DNA from: Mycobacterium sp. HUMS_12744610
GTDB taxonomy: Bacteria; Actinomycetota; Actinomycetes; Mycobacteriales; Mycobacteriaceae
Assembly: GCF_041206865.1 (NCBI RefSeq)
Contig: NZ_JBGEDP010000001.1
Location: 2,046,001-2,110,000 of the forward strand
Length of the DNA: 64,000 bases
Reading direction: 5' to 3'
Shown here: positions 16,977 through 29,337 of the stretch, in pieces
How positions within the stretch are numbered: position 1 is the stretch's first letter
Layout: each line of letters starts with the position of its first letter
The notes under the pieces: generated by a model
What the model saw: only the letters and a program-made list of their open reading frames with translations
Database searches by the model: none
What the model was told of the DNA's origin: nothing
Made by a program: the position numbers and the translations under genes

Positions 16977-18308
16977 ATGAATCGACCGGGGTCGCGTTCG
17001 GACGGGCCACTGTGGTCTCGAGTGGTGGCGTGGGCGCTGTGGGATTGCGGCTCCCTCGGGATGAACGCCGTCGTGGCCACGTTCGTCTTCTCGGTCTATC
17101 TGACCGGCAGCGTCGGGAAGGGGCTCTCCGGTGGTACGTCGCCGGCCAGTTGGCTGGGTCGTGCGCTGGCCGTCTCGGGGGTGACCATCGCGGTGTTGGC
17201 GCCGCTCGTCGGCGTCTGGGTGGAGGCCCCGCATCGTCGGCGGGTGACGCTGACCGTCCTGAGCGGTCTCGCGGTGACGTCGACCAGCGCCATGTTCCTG
17301 ATCCGCGACGACCCCAGTTATCTGTGGGCGGGTCTGGTGCTGCTGTCGGCCACGGCCGCGTGCGGTGATCTGGCCGGCGTTCCCTACAACGCCATGCTGC
17401 GTCAGATCTCCACGCCGCAGACGGTGGGACGCATCTCCGGCCTGGGTGCGGCGGCCGGATTCACCGGCAGCGTCGTGTTGCTGCTCCTGCTCTATGCCGG
17501 CTTCATCTCCGGCAGCGGCCCGGTGCGCGGGCTGCTGCGCGTGCCGGTCCACGACGGGCTCTACGTCCGGGCCGCGATGCTGCTGACCGCGGCGTGGTTC
17601 GCGGTGCTGGCGCTGCCGTTGCTGTTCGTCGCCCACCGGCTGCCCGACTCCGGCGAGGTGGCCTCGCATCCGACGAGCATGCTGGGCGGCTATCGCAAGC
17701 TGTGGACGGAGGTCAGCGCCGAATGGCGCCGCGACCGCAACCTGGTCTATTTCCTGGGGGCCAGCGCGCTGTTCCGGGACGGGCTGGCGGCGGTGTTCGG
17801 CTTCGGCGCCGTGCTCGGCGTCAATGTCTACGGCCTCTCGCAGGCTGGTGTGCTGGTGTTCGGTATGGCGGCCAGCGTGGTGGCCGCGGTCGGCGCGGTG
17901 GCCGGCGGGTTCGTCGACCACCGGATCGGCTCCAAACCGGTCATCCTGGGGTCACTGACAGCGATCGTCCTCGTGGCGCTCGCGCTGATGGCGTCGTCCG
18001 GTGCGCATGCCTTCTGGTTGTGCGGGTTGCTGCTGGCGTTGTTCGTCGGCCCGTCGCTGTCGTCGTCGCGCGCTCTGCTGCTGCACCTGTCCAAGCACGG
18101 CGGGGAGGGCGTCGCGTTCGGCCTGTACACGATGACGGGCCGGGCGGCGTCGTTTCTGGCGCCGTGGTTGTTCTCGATTTTCGTCGACGTCTTCGGCGCC
18201 GTCCGCGCCGGGCTCGCCGGCATTTCCCTGGTGTTGGTCGCCGGCCTGCTCGGGATGCTGGCGGTGCGTGCGCCGGCGCGCCGCGCCGTCCTCGCCGAAC
18301 AGGCTTAG
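16977..18308 (+). CDS. MFS transporter, UMF1-like (Rv2508c ortholog)
   Basis: The 443-residue protein has about twelve hydrophobic segments and an N-terminal DCGSLGMNAVVATFVFSVYL stretch that resembles the UMF1/Atg22-like branch of the major facilitator superfamily. The loop RRRVTLTVLSG after helix 2 fits the MFS loop 2-3 region. M. tuberculosis Rv2508c has nearly the same length (about 445 residues). The substrate is unknown. The upstream region is occupied by the tandem repeat and the ISL3 element, so its natural promoter may be displaced. It converges on the MmpS-like gene with a gap of only 6 bp. Confidence 0.85.
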   Translation: MNRPGSRSDGPLWSRVVAWALWDCGSLGMNAVVATFVFSVYLTGSVGKGLSGGTSPASWLGRALAVSGVTIAVLAPLVGVWVEAPHRRRVTLTVLSGLAVTSTSAMFLIRDDPSYLWAGLVLLSATAACGDLAGVPYNAMLRQISTPQTVGRISGLGAAAGFTGSVVLLLLLYAGFISGSGPVRGLLRVPVHDGLYVRAAMLLTAAWFAVLALPLLFVAHRLPDSGEVASHPTSMLGGYRKLWTEVSAEWRRDRNLVYFLGASALFRDGLAAVFGFGAVLGVNVYGLSQAGVLVFGMAASVVAAVGAVAGGFVDHRIGSKPVILGSLTAIVLVALALMASSGAHAFWLCGLLLALFVGPSLSSSRALLLHLSKHGGEGVAFGLYTMTGRAASFLAPWLFSIFVDVFGAVRAGLAGISLVLVAGLLGMLAVRAPARRAVLAEQA

Positions 18309-18314
18309 CGGCGT

Positions 18315-19106
18315 TCAGCCCCTGGCATCGCACATTGTCAGGCCCACCCCGACCCGTCGGCTGACCTGCACCCCGGCGACGGTGACCGTGCAGGTGACGT
18401 CGTGGCCGAAGTTCACGATCGTGACGTTCGCCGGGTGGGTGGGCGACTTGGCCAGCCTGACCTGTTTGCTCCACGGCAGCGCGACGTTGAACTCGGTCTG
18501 GATGAGGCCGCCGGTGGCGACGTACATGATGCTGAGGGCACGGCCCTCGCCGGTGACCTCGTAGACGACGTCCTGCATGGCGGCCGGCGGGCCGGTCGTT
18601 TCCGACGGCGTTTCCGGGCCGAACGTCGGAGGCACCGGCGCGGGAAAAGGTGAGTGCGGCGTGCGCGTCGGCGGTGCCGTCGTCGGCGTGGGGATCCACG
18701 TGCCCGGCCCGGGCATGGGGGGCAAGGCTGTCTGGGTTTGGATGACGGTGTTGATCAGCACCAGCGCGACGAGCCCGACGACCAGCAGCACCGCGATCCC
18801 CGAGGCGACCCATAACCACCGCGGCGCCTTCGGGCTCCTCGGCGGCGGAGGAGCGATCCCCGGGGGCGGCATCTCGCCCGGCGGGGGCTGGCCGTACTGC
18901 CAGTAGGTCGGCAGTGGTGCGGTCGGTTCGGCCTCGTTGAGGCCGGTAGTCCATTGCGGATAGTGCCCGCCGTACGTCGGCGCGAACGACGCCTGGTCGG
19001 CGTAGGCCGGGTCGACGGGCGGCGAGTACCAGCGGCCACGCGGATCGGTCGGCTCCGACCCCGACTGAGGGGGACTGAACCGCTCGGGTCGACGTGGATC
19101 GTTCAT
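18315..19106 (-). CDS. Proline-rich membrane-anchored protein with MmpS-like C-terminal domain (Rv2507-like)
   Basis: The ATG at 19106 follows GAGGTGG and gives 263 residues. The N-terminal ~95 residues are hydrophilic and rich in Pro, Tyr and Gly. One membrane helix follows (LWVASGIAVLLVVGLVALVL, about residues 98-118), then a Pro/Thr linker. The ~85-residue end (DVVYEVTGEGRALSIMYVATG to VGVGLTMCDARG) has the beta-rich pattern of MmpS accessory proteins. It would sit with a cytoplasmic N-terminus and an exported C-terminal domain. No MmpL partner is adjacent. The function is unknown. Confidence 0.8.
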   Translation of the reverse strand: MNDPRRPERFSPPQSGSEPTDPRGRWYSPPVDPAYADQASFAPTYGGHYPQWTTGLNEAEPTAPLPTYWQYGQPPPGEMPPPGIAPPPPRSPKAPRWLWVASGIAVLLVVGLVALVLINTVIQTQTALPPMPGPGTWIPTPTTAPPTRTPHSPFPAPVPPTFGPETPSETTGPPAAMQDVVYEVTGEGRALSIMYVATGGLIQTEFNVALPWSKQVRLAKSPTHPANVTIVNFGHDVTCTVTVAGVQVSRRVGVGLTMCDARG

Positions 19107-19175
19107 GTCCACCTCATGGCTAGCAGGGTACCTGTGCCGAAACCATGACAGGTTGCTCACCGTCGGACGCCCGAT

Positions 19176-19832
19176 TCAGGGGCACTGATTTCCCGCCGTG
19201 AGCGCGGCGACGGTCATGGCGCGCATGACGGCGCGCGACCTCGCCGTGCCCCCGGGCTTGCTGCGCGAGTTGTCGGGGGACTTCATGGCATGCGGCGTCG
19301 AGTTCAGCAGTCCGAACACCGCGTGGGCCGCCAGCCGGGCGTCGGCTTCGGCCAGCTCGGGGTTCAGTTCGCGCAGCACGCCGACCCAGACCTCCACGTA
19401 CTGGCGCTGGGCTTTGCGGACCTGCTTCTCGGCCGCCTCGGGCAGGTGTGCGAGGTCACGGTCCTGGATGCGGATCAGGTCGGGTTCGCCGAACGCGAAG
19501 TCCAGGTGGAAGTCGATGAGGCCGTCGAGGGCCGCCGCCGCGTCGGCGTTGCGGGCCCGCACGTCGCGGGCCCCGGCGAGTAATCGGGCGCTGATGCCCA
19601 CCAGCAGCTCGACCAGCATCGACTCCTTGTTGGGGAAATGCCGGTAGATGGCGGGACCGCTGACACCGGCGGCCTTACCGATGTCTTCCAGCCGGACCGC
19701 AAGGAAGCCACGTTCGGCGAACAGCCGTTCGGCGGCCGCCAACAGTTGCAGGCGCCGGTCGGACTTCAACTGGCTGCGGCGATTTGGCGCCTCGGGATGA
19801 CCGGTCTGGCTTTCCGGAGCGGACGCCGTCAC
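19176..19832 (-). CDS. bkaR: TetR-family repressor of branched-chain keto-acid catabolism, BkaR (Rv2506)
   Basis: The 218-residue protein has a TetR helix-turn-helix between residues ~25 and ~70 ([38 protein letters not shown]) and a helical ligand domain. The M. tuberculosis ortholog Rv2506 has been named BkaR, a repressor of the adjacent branched-chain keto-acid operon. Here it is divergent from fadD35, with 117 bp between the start codons, which is the same arrangement. Two palindromes GTTA-N8-TAAC near the fadD35 and scoA starts are the best candidates for its binding sites. The inducer is not known from the sequence but is probably an acyl-CoA. Confidence 0.88.
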   Translation of the reverse strand: MTASAPESQTGHPEAPNRRSQLKSDRRLQLLAAAERLFAERGFLAVRLEDIGKAAGVSGPAIYRHFPNKESMLVELLVGISARLLAGARDVRARNADAAAALDGLIDFHLDFAFGEPDLIRIQDRDLAHLPEAAEKQVRKAQRQYVEVWVGVLRELNPELAEADARLAAHAVFGLLNSTPHAMKSPDNSRSKPGGTARSRAVMRAMTVAALTAGNQCP

Positions 19833-19864
19833 GCCGGACCTCCCGTACCCAACTCGACCGTTCG

Positions 19865-19880
19865 GTTAATCGTCACTAAC
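19865..19880. promoter_or_regulatory. Candidate BkaR operator between bkaR and fadD35
   Basis: The palindrome GTTAATCGTCACTAAC has GTTA and TAAC half-sites eight bases apart. It lies 33 bp upstream of the bkaR start and 70 bp upstream of fadD35, where a repressor could control both divergent promoters. A second site with the same half-sites and spacing lies at 21645-21662. Confidence 0.55.
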
Positions 19881-19949
19881 GTAGCACGAGTCGGTGGCAA
19901 TCGACTTCGGCGAGCGTCTAGGTTGGTATCCAAACCACCCGGAGGGACC

Positions 19950-21593
19950 GTGGCAACCGCAGGAGCCGCACACATCGATCCGCTGTCGATCGATCGCGGC
20001 CCGAGCGAGCCCGCGTTGCTCGACATGACGATCGGCGCCAACCTCGCGGACACCGCCGCCGAGCACTCGACGCACGACGCCCTCGTCGACATCCCGGCCG
20101 GGCGGCGATGGAGCTACGCCGAACTGCTGGCTGCGGTGCGGGGTTTGGCGACCGGGCTGCTGGGTGCGGGTGTCGGCGTGGGCGACCGGATCGGCATCTG
20201 GGCGCCGAACCGGTGGGAGTGGGTGCTCGTCCAGTACGCCACCGCCGAGATCGGTGCGATCCTGGTGACCGTCAACCCCGCTTACCGCAGCCGCGAATTG
20301 GAGTATGCGCTAAGGAAATCCGGGGTCGCGTTGGTGATCGCGGCCCCGCGGTACAAGACCACCGACTACGCCGCGATGCTCGCCGAGGTGGCCCCGCGCT
20401 GTCCGGCGTTGCGCGAGGTGGTGTTGTTGGAGAGTCGGCGGTGGGAGGAGCTCTGCGGCGCCCGGGTGGACCCGGCCGCGCTCGGCGAGAGGGCGGCCGC
20501 ACTCGACGGCGGCGACCCGATCAACATCCAATACACCTCCGGCACAACGGGATACCCGAAGGCCGCCACGCTCAGTCACCGCAACATCCTCAACAATGGT
20601 TATCTGGTCGGGGAGCTGCTCGAGTACACCGCCCGGGACCGGATCTGCGTCCCGGTCCCCTTCTACCACTGCTTCGGAATGGTGTTGGGCAACCTGGCCG
20701 CCACGAGCCACGGCGCCTGCATCGTGATCCCGGCGCCCGGTTTCGAACCGGCCGCCACGCTGCGTGCGGTGCAGGCCGAGCGTTGCACCAGCCTGTACGG
20801 CGTGCCGACGATGTTCATCGCCGAACTGGGTTTGCCGGACTTCGCACGCTACGAGCTGGGCAGCCTGCGCACCGGGATCATGGCCGGCTCCCCTTGCCCG
20901 GTCGAGGTGATGCGCAGGGTGATCGAGCGCATGCACATGCCGGGCATCTCGATCTGCTACGGCATGACCGAGACATCCCCGGTGTCCACGCAGACACGCA
21001 TGGACGATTCGCTGGAGCGCCGGGTCGGCACGGTCGGCCGGGTGGGTCCGCATCTGGAGATCAAGGTGATGGACCCGGTGACCGCCGAGATCGTGCCCCG
21101 CGGCGTGGCGGGTGAGTTCTGCACCCGCGGCTATTCGGTGATGGCGGGTTACTGGGACGATCCCGAGCAGACCGCCGAGGTCGTCGACGCCGACGGCTGG
21201 ATGCACACGGGGGACCTGGCCGTCATGGACGCATCCGGTTACGTCCGGATCACGGGCCGGATCAAGGACATCGTCGTTCGGGGTGGCGAAAACATCTCCC
21301 CGCGCGAGATCGAGGAGTTTCTCCACACCCATCCCGACATCGTCGACGGCCATGTCGTCGGGGTTCCCGATGCTCGGTACGGCGAGGAGCTCATGGCGGT
21401 GGTGATGCTGCGGTCCGGAGCGCCGGAGCTGACCATCGAGGCGCTCCGCGAGTTCTGTGCGGCCGGCATCGCGCACTTCAAGATCCCGCGGTACCTGTGG
21501 ATCGTCGACGAGTTTCCGATGACCGTCACGGGCAAGGTCCGCAAGAACGAGATCCGGCAGCGGGCGATCGAATACCTCCGGGGTCGTGACTGA
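19950..21593 (+). CDS. fadD35: Acyl-CoA synthetase / fatty-acid-CoA ligase FadD35
   Basis: The enzyme activates a carboxylic acid to acyl-AMP and then acyl-CoA. The GTG at 19950 follows GGAGGGACC and gives 547 residues, the length of M. tuberculosis FadD35 (Rv2505c). ANL-superfamily motifs are in place: the P-loop [10 protein letters not shown] near residue 195, YGMTETSP near 335, the hinge region [20 protein letters not shown] near 435, and the catalytic Lys in [11 protein letters not shown] near 530. It is the first gene of the catabolic cluster and probably activates a branched short-chain acid, though the substrate is not shown by sequence. It is separated from scoA by 108 bp that hold another candidate operator. 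Confidence 0.93.
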   Translation: MATAGAAHIDPLSIDRGPSEPALLDMTIGANLADTAAEHSTHDALVDIPAGRRWSYAELLAAVRGLATGLLGAGVGVGDRIGIWAPNRWEWVLVQYATAEIGAILVTVNPAYRSRELEYALRKSGVALVIAAPRYKTTDYAAMLAEVAPRCPALREVVLLESRRWEELCGARVDPAALGERAAALDGGDPINIQYTSGTTGYPKAATLSHRNILNNGYLVGELLEYTARDRICVPVPFYHCFGMVLGNLAATSHGACIVIPAPGFEPAATLRAVQAERCTSLYGVPTMFIAELGLPDFARYELGSLRTGIMAGSPCPVEVMRRVIERMHMPGISICYGMTETSPVSTQTRMDDSLERRVGTVGRVGPHLEIKVMDPVTAEIVPRGVAGEFCTRGYSVMAGYWDDPEQTAEVVDADGWMHTGDLAVMDASGYVRITGRIKDIVVRGGENISPREIEEFLHTHPDIVDGHVVGVPDARYGEELMAVVMLRSGAPELTIEALREFCAAGIAHFKIPRYLWIVDEFPMTVTGKVRKNEIRQRAIEYLRGRD

Positions 21594-21644
21594 GTGGCGG
21601 CTCCCTCCCTGGACGCACCGTGGGCGCGATGGTATTCTCACCCC

Positions 21645-21662
21645 AGTTAATTGGTATTAACT
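21645..21662. promoter_or_regulatory. Candidate BkaR operator upstream of scoA
   Basis: AGTTAATTGGTATTAACT is a perfect palindrome with 7-base arms and a 4-base centre, 39 bp before the scoA start. Its GTTA-N8-TAAC core matches the site between bkaR and fadD35 in half-sites and spacing. This suggests that the scoA-to-citE part has its own regulated promoter. Confidence 0.6.
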
Positions 21663-21701
21663 GAATCTGCGCGACCCCCAAGGCGAGGAGGCCCTGCGCT
21701 C

Positions 21702-22441
21702 ATGGACAAAGTGGTGGCTACCGCCGCGGAGGCGGTCGCGGACATCACCGACGGGTCGTCGCTGGCCGTCGGGGGATTCGGTGTCTGTGGCATTCCCGAC
21801 GCGCTGATCGCCGCGCTGGTCGACAGCGGGGTCACCGACCTCGAAACCGTGTCGAACAACTGCGGCATCGACGGTGTCGGACTTGGGGTGCTTCTGCAGC
21901 ACAAGAGGATTCGGCGGACCACCGCCTCCTACGTGGGCGAGAACAAAGAGTTCGCCCGGCAGTTCCTCTGCGGCGAACTCGAGGTGGAGCTCAACCCGCA
22001 GGGCACGCTGGCCGAGCGGCTGCGTGCCGGCGGCATGGGAATCCCGGCGTTCTACACACCGGCTGGCGTCGGCACCCAGATCGCCGACGGCGGGCTGCCG
22101 TGGCGCTACGACGCCTCGGGGGAGGTGGTGGTCGTGTCGCCCGCCAAGGAGACCCGCGAGTTCGACGGCATCACCTACGTTCTCGAGCGGTCGATCCGCA
22201 CCGATTTCGCGCTGGTGCACGCCTGGAAGGGCGACCGGCACGGCAACCTGGTCTACCGCGAGGCGGCCGCGAACTTCAACGCCGACTGCGCCGGGGCCGG
22301 CCGGATCACCATTGCCCAGGTCGAACATCTCGTCGAACCCGGAGAGATCGATCCCGCGGCCGTGCACACCCCGGGTGTCTTCGTCCAGCGGGTGGTGCAC
22401 GTGCCCAATCCCGTCAAGCTGATCGAGAAGGAGACGGTGCG

Positions 22442-22445
<4 letters not shown>
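21702..22445 (+). CDS. scoA: 3-oxoacid (succinyl-CoA) CoA-transferase subunit A
   Basis: ScoA pairs with ScoB to move CoA from succinyl-CoA to a 3-oxo or dicarboxylic acid. In the leucine pathway the natural acceptor is acetoacetate, and for the M. tuberculosis pair itaconate has also been proposed. The ATG at 21702 gives 247 residues and starts MDKVVATAAEAVADITDG. The glycine-rich GGFGVCGIPDALIAAL and SNNCGIDGVGLG stretches are typical of subunit A. The stop TGA at 22443-22445 overlaps an ATG at 22442 that begins the first MIRU repeat and a chain of coupled short frames leading to scoB. Confidence 0.93.
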
Positions 22446-24897
<2,452 letters not shown>

Positions 24898-24898
<1 letters not shown>

Positions 24899-26877
24899 TG
24901 AGGATGTTCGACACCGTATTGGTAGCCAACCGCGGCGAGATCGCCGTGCGGGTGATCCGGACGCTGCGCCGGCTGGGCATCCGTTCGGTCGCCGTCTACA
25001 GCGACCCCGACGCCGGGGCGCGGCACGTGCTCGAGGCCGACGAGGCGGTCCGGCTGGGGCCCGCCGCGGCGCGCGAGAGCTACCTCGACATCGCTCACGT
25101 GCTCGACGCGGCGGCACGCACCGGCGCCCAGGCCATCCACCCCGGCTACGGGTTTCTCTCCGAGAACGCCGATTTCGCCGCCGCCTGCGAACGCGCCGGG
25201 GTGGTGTTCCTGGGGCCGCCGGCCCGGGCGATCGAGGTGATGGGCGACAAGATCACCGCCAAGAACACCGTCGCCGCCTTCGACGTGCCGGTGGTCCCCG
25301 GTGTGGCCAGGCCCGGCCTGAGCGACGACGAGTTGGTCGCGGCCGCCGCAGAGATCGGTTACCCGGTGCTGGTCAAGCCGTCCGCGGGCGGCGGCGGCAA
25401 GGGCATGCGGCTGGTCGACGACGCGGCCCGGCTGCGCGACGCGCTGGTGAGCGCACGCCGGGAGGCCGCCTCCTCGTTCGGCGACGACACGCTGTTCCTG
25501 GAGCGGTTCGTGCTGCGGCCCCGCCACATCGAGGTCCAGGTGCTCGCCGACACCCACGGCAACGTCGTCCACCTCGGCGAGCGGGAGTGCAGCCTGCAGC
25601 GGCGCCACCAGAAGGTCATCGAGGAGGCTCCCTCCCCGCTGCTCGACCCGGCGACCCGGGCCCGCATCGGGGCGGCGGCCTGCAACACCGCCCGCAGCGT
25701 CGACTACGTCGGCGCGGGCACCGTCGAGTTCATCGTCTCGGCCGAACGCCCGGACGAGTTCTTCTTCATGGAGATGAACACCCGTCTGCAGGTGGAACAT
25801 CCGGTCACCGAGGCGGTGACCGGCCTGGACCTCGTGGAGTGGCAGCTGCGGGTGGCCGCCGGTGAGAAGCTGGCGTTCGCCCAGGACGACATCGAGCTGC
25901 GCGGCCACGCGATCGAGGCCCGCGTCTACGCCGAGGACCCGGCGCGCGGGTTCCTGCCCACGGGTGGCCGGGTGCTGCAGGTGTTCGAGCCGTCGGGCGC
26001 CGGTGTGCGGGTGGACTCCTCGCTGCTGGCCGGCACCGTGGTCGGCAGCGACTACGACCCGATGCTGAGCAAGGTGATCGCCCACGGCGCGGACCGCAAC
26101 GCGGCGCTGGCGGCCCTCGACCGGGCGCTGGCCCGGACCGCCGTGCTGGGTGTGCAGACCAACGTCGAATTCCTGCGGTTCCTGCTGGCCGACGAGCGGG
26201 TGCGTGCCGGCGACCTGGACACCGCGCTGCTCGACGAGCGGGTGGCCCAGTTCGCGCCGCTGCCCGCGCCCGACGACGTGCTCGCCACCGGGGGCCTCTA
26301 CCGCCAGCGTGACTTGGCCGAACGGGCATCGGGTGACCCGTGGGCGGCGCCGACCGGCTGGCGCGTGGGCGGGAACCCGGCGCCGGTGCGCACCGAGATG
26401 CACACCGCGCTGCGCACCGAGACGGTGTCGGTGTGGGGGCCGCCGGACGCCGCCTCGGTCCGGGTGGGAGACGGCGAGACCTGCTCTGCGAGTATCGAAC
26501 TCGACGGGGTGCGGATGTTCGCGACGCTGGATGGGGTGCGCCGGGAGTACCGGTGGGCCGAGTCCGGCCGGCACCTGTGGATCGCCGACGAGCGCGGCAC
26601 CTGGCAGCTGCGCGAGGCCGAGGAGCACAGGATTCACCGCGCGGCCACCGCGCGGCAGGCCGAGGTCCTCAGCCCGATGCCGGGCAGCGTGATCGCCGTC
26701 CAGGTCGACTCCGGCGCCGAGGTTACCGAGGGCGATGTGGTGGTGGTCGTCGAGGCGATGAAGATGGAACATTCGCTGCCCGCACCGGTTTCGGGGCGGG
26801 TCGAGGTGCTGGTGTCCGTCGGTGACCAGGTCAAAGTCGATCAGGTGCTGGCGCGGATCAAGGATCAGGAATCATGA
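24898..26877 (+). CDS. accA1: Biotin-dependent acyl-CoA carboxylase alpha subunit AccA1
   Basis: AccA1 carboxylates its own biotin with bicarbonate and ATP and presents it to AccD1. Domains in order are biotin carboxylase N-terminal ([19 protein letters not shown]), ATP-grasp with the glycine-rich loop [13 protein letters not shown], biotin carboxylase C-terminal ([12 protein letters not shown]), a linker, and a biotinyl domain with [10 protein letters not shown] whose Lys is residue ~622 of 659. The start is ATG 24898, overlapping the accD1 stop. The ATG two codons later (24904) would match the M. tuberculosis start MFDTVL. The stop overlaps the fadE19 ATG. Confidence 0.95.
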
Positions 26878-28019
26878 CGCTATCCAAGGAGTACGAAGAC
26901 CTACGGGCGACGGTTGCCGATTTCGCGCGGACCGTGGTGGCGCCCGTATCGGCCAAACACGATGAGGAGCACAGCTTCCCGTACCAGGTCGTCGCCAAGA
27001 TGGGCGAGATGGGCCTGTTCGGCCTGCCGTTCCCCGAGGAGTACGGCGGCATGGGCGGCGACTACTTCGCGCTGTCGCTGGCTCTCGAGGAACTCGGCAA
27101 GGTCGACCAGTCGGTGGCGATCACACTTGAGGCGGGGGTCAGCCTCGGCGCGATGCCGATCTACCGTTTCGGGTCCGAGGAGCAGAAGCAACGGTGGCTG
27201 CCGGACCTGACGGCTGGGCGCGCGCTGGCGGGCTTCGGCCTGACCGAGCCGGGAGCCGGCTCGGACGCGGGCGCCACCCGCACCACCGCCCGGCTCGAGG
27301 GCGGCGAGTGGATCATCAACGGCAACAAGCAGTTCATCACCAACTCGGGCACCGACATCACCTCGCTGGTCACCGTCACCGCGGTCACCGGGGCCCTCGA
27401 CGGCGGCAAGAAGGAGATCTCGACGATCGTCGTGCCCGGCGGCACACCGGGATTCACCGTCGAGCCGGTCTACAACAAAGTCGGCTGGAACGCGTCGGAC
27501 ACCCACCCGCTGACCTTCGTCGACGCCCGGGTTCCGGAGGAGAACCTGCTGGGTGCCCGCGGGACCGGCTACGCGAACTTCCTGTCCATCCTCGACGAGG
27601 GGCGCATCGCGATCGCCGCCCTGGCCACCGGCGCGGCGCAGGGCTGCGTCGATGAGAGCGTCAAGTACGCCAAGGAGCGCCAGTCGTTCGGCCAGCCGAT
27701 CGGCTCCTATCAGGCGATCAGCTTCAAGATCGCGCGAATGGAGGCGCGTGCCCACGTCGCGCGCACGGCGTATTACGACGCGGCCGCGAAGATGTTGGCC
27801 GGCAAGCCCTTCAAGAAGGAGGCGGCGATCGCCAAGATGATCGCGTCCGAGGCGGCGATGGACAACGCCCGCGACGCCACCCAGATCCACGGCGGGTACG
27901 GCTTCATGAACGAGTATCCGGTGGCGCGGCACTACCGCGACAGCAAGATCCTCGAGATCGGGGAGGGCACCACCGAGGTGCAACTGATGCTCATCTCGCG
28001 ATCGCTGGGCCTGTCGTGA
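26874..28019 (+). CDS. fadE19: Acyl-CoA dehydrogenase FadE19
   Basis: This 381-residue FAD enzyme oxidises an acyl-CoA to the 2,3-enoyl-CoA. In this cluster isovaleryl-CoA or another branched short-chain acyl-CoA is the expected substrate. The FAD/substrate motif [13 protein letters not shown] is present near residue 122. The C-terminal [15 protein letters not shown] has the glutamate (about residue 364) at the usual catalytic position of short- and medium-chain members. Human-type isovaleryl-CoA dehydrogenases lack that residue there. ATG 26874 overlaps the accA1 stop by ATGA and its own stop overlaps the next GTG. Confidence 0.93.
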   Translation: MTLSKEYEDLRATVADFARTVVAPVSAKHDEEHSFPYQVVAKMGEMGLFGLPFPEEYGGMGGDYFALSLALEELGKVDQSVAITLEAGVSLGAMPIYRFGSEEQKQRWLPDLTAGRALAGFGLTEPGAGSDAGATRTTARLEGGEWIINGNKQFITNSGTDITSLVTVTAVTGALDGGKKEISTIVVPGGTPGFTVEPVYNKVGWNASDTHPLTFVDARVPEENLLGARGTGYANFLSILDEGRIAIAALATGAAQGCVDESVKYAKERQSFGQPIGSYQAISFKIARMEARAHVARTAYYDAAAKMLAGKPFKKEAAIAKMIASEAAMDNARDATQIHGGYGFMNEYPVARHYRDSKILEIGEGTTEVQLMLISRSLGLS

Positions 28020-28513
28020 GCGGGCCGGGGAAGTCGATCGTCCAGCGCGGCTTATGGTTCGAGGAGTTCGAGATCGGTACCACCTATCTGCACCGGCCCG
28101 GCCGCACGGTGACCGAGGCCGACAACGTCCTGTTCACCACGCTGACGATGAACACCCAGTCGCTGCACCTGGACGCCGCGTGGGCGGCCGAGCAGCCGGG
28201 TTTCCGGGGTGAGCGGCTGGTGAACTCCATGTTCACGCTCTCGACGCTTGTCGGTCTCTCGGTGTCGCAGCTGACGCTGGGCACGATCGTCGCCAACCTC
28301 GGCTTCTCCGAGGTGTCCTTCCCCAAACCCGTCTTCCACGGCGACACGCTCTATGCCGAAACCGTGTGCACCGCCAAGCGGGAATCCAAAAGCCGCCCCG
28401 GGGAGGGCATCGTCACCCTCGAGCACACCGGACGCAATCAGCACGGCGACGTCGTCGCGCGCGCGGTGCGCACCACGCTCGTACAGAAGCGGCCCGCTGC
28501 GGAGGGAAATTGA
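28016..28513 (+). CDS. MaoC-like hotdog enoyl-CoA hydratase (Rv2499c ortholog)
   Basis: The 165-residue protein has a single hotdog domain: [23 protein letters not shown], a [12 protein letters not shown] helix entry with conserved His/Asp, and [18 protein letters not shown]. MaoC-type proteins of this size hydrate trans-enoyl-CoAs, and the M. tuberculosis ortholog has been linked with Rv2498c to itaconyl-CoA and leucine-derived intermediates. The GTG at 28016 overlaps the fadE19 stop, and its TGA overlaps the citE ATG. M. tuberculosis annotations give a somewhat longer N-terminus, so the start is not certain. Confidence 0.88.
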   Translation: MSGPGKSIVQRGLWFEEFEIGTTYLHRPGRTVTEADNVLFTTLTMNTQSLHLDAAWAAEQPGFRGERLVNSMFTLSTLVGLSVSQLTLGTIVANLGFSEVSFPKPVFHGDTLYAETVCTAKRESKSRPGEGIVTLEHTGRNQHGDVVARAVRTTLVQKRPAAEGN

Positions 28514-29328
28514 TGAACCTGCGCGCCGCCGGCCCGGCATGGCTGTTCTGCCCGGCCGACCGCCCCGAGCGATTCACGAAGGCCGCCGCCGCCGACGTGG
28601 TGATCCTCGACCTCGAAGACGGCGTCGCCCAAGGCGATAAGGCGGCCGCCCGCAAGGCATTGCGCGACAACCCGCTGGACCCCGCGCGCACCGTGGTCCG
28701 CATCAACGCGGTTGGCACCGACGAGCACGCCCTGGACCTCGACGCCCTGGCCGATACCGCGTACGGCACGGTGATGCTGTCCAAGACCGAATCGGCGGCG
28801 CAGGTTACTGCGTTGGCGCCCCGCGACGTCGTCGCGCTGATCGAGACGCCGTGCGGCGCAGTATTCGCCGCCGAGATCGCCGCGGCCGACGGCACCGTCG
28901 CGATGATGTGGGGCGCAGAGGATCTGGTGGCCGCCCTCGGCGGCAGTTCGAGCCGGCGGGCCGACGGCGGGTACCGCGACTTCGCGCGGCATGTCCGGTC
29001 GACGACGCTGCTCGCGGCGTCGGCGTTCGACCGGATCGCGCTGGACGCCGTGCATCTGAACATCGGCGACCTCGACGGCCTGCGGGCGGAGGCCGACGAC
29101 GCCGTCGCCGTCGGTTTCGGCGGGACCGTCTGCATCCACCCGACCCAGGTTGCGGTGGTGCGCGAGGCCTACCGTCCCAGCGAGGACAAGGTGGACTGGG
29201 CGCGAAGGGTTTTGGTGGCGGCGAAGAGCGAGCGCGGGGTGTTCGCTTTCGAAGGGCAGATGGTCGACTCGCCGGTGCTCAAGCACGCGCAGATGCTGCT
29301 GCGGCGGGCGGGGGAGCCCACGGGCTGA
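28513..29328 (+). CDS. citE: CitE-like beta-hydroxyacyl-CoA lyase (Rv2498c ortholog)
   Basis: This is a 271-residue TIM-barrel lyase of the HpcH/HpaI-CitE family. Motifs are LFCPADRPERFTKA, the metal-binding ILDLEDGV, VVALIETPCGAVFAAEI with the Glu ligand, MMWGAEDLVAAL and GFGGTVCIHPTQV. The M. tuberculosis enzyme cleaves citramalyl-CoA and 3-hydroxy-3-methylglutaryl-CoA, which joins itaconate detoxification to leucine breakdown. That fits the AccA1D1, ScoAB and hydratase genes upstream. GGAGGGAAATTG precedes the ATG at 28513. It is the last gene of the operon here. The bkdABC genes that follow it in M. tuberculosis are missing. Confidence 0.93.
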   Translation: MNLRAAGPAWLFCPADRPERFTKAAAADVVILDLEDGVAQGDKAAARKALRDNPLDPARTVVRINAVGTDEHALDLDALADTAYGTVMLSKTESAAQVTALAPRDVVALIETPCGAVFAAEIAAADGTVAMMWGAEDLVAALGGSSSRRADGGYRDFARHVRSTTLLAASAFDRIALDAVHLNIGDLDGLRAEADDAVAVGFGGTVCIHPTQVAVVREAYRPSEDKVDWARRVLVAAKSERGVFAFEGQMVDSPVLKHAQMLLRRAGEPTG

Positions 29329-29337
29329 CGGGCGCGA

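Noticed and set aside
19638..19949. Upstream extension of the fadD35 frame to 19638
   Set aside because: It would overlap bkaR and its promoter. The GTG at 19950 has GGAGGGA and gives the 547-residue length known for FadD35.
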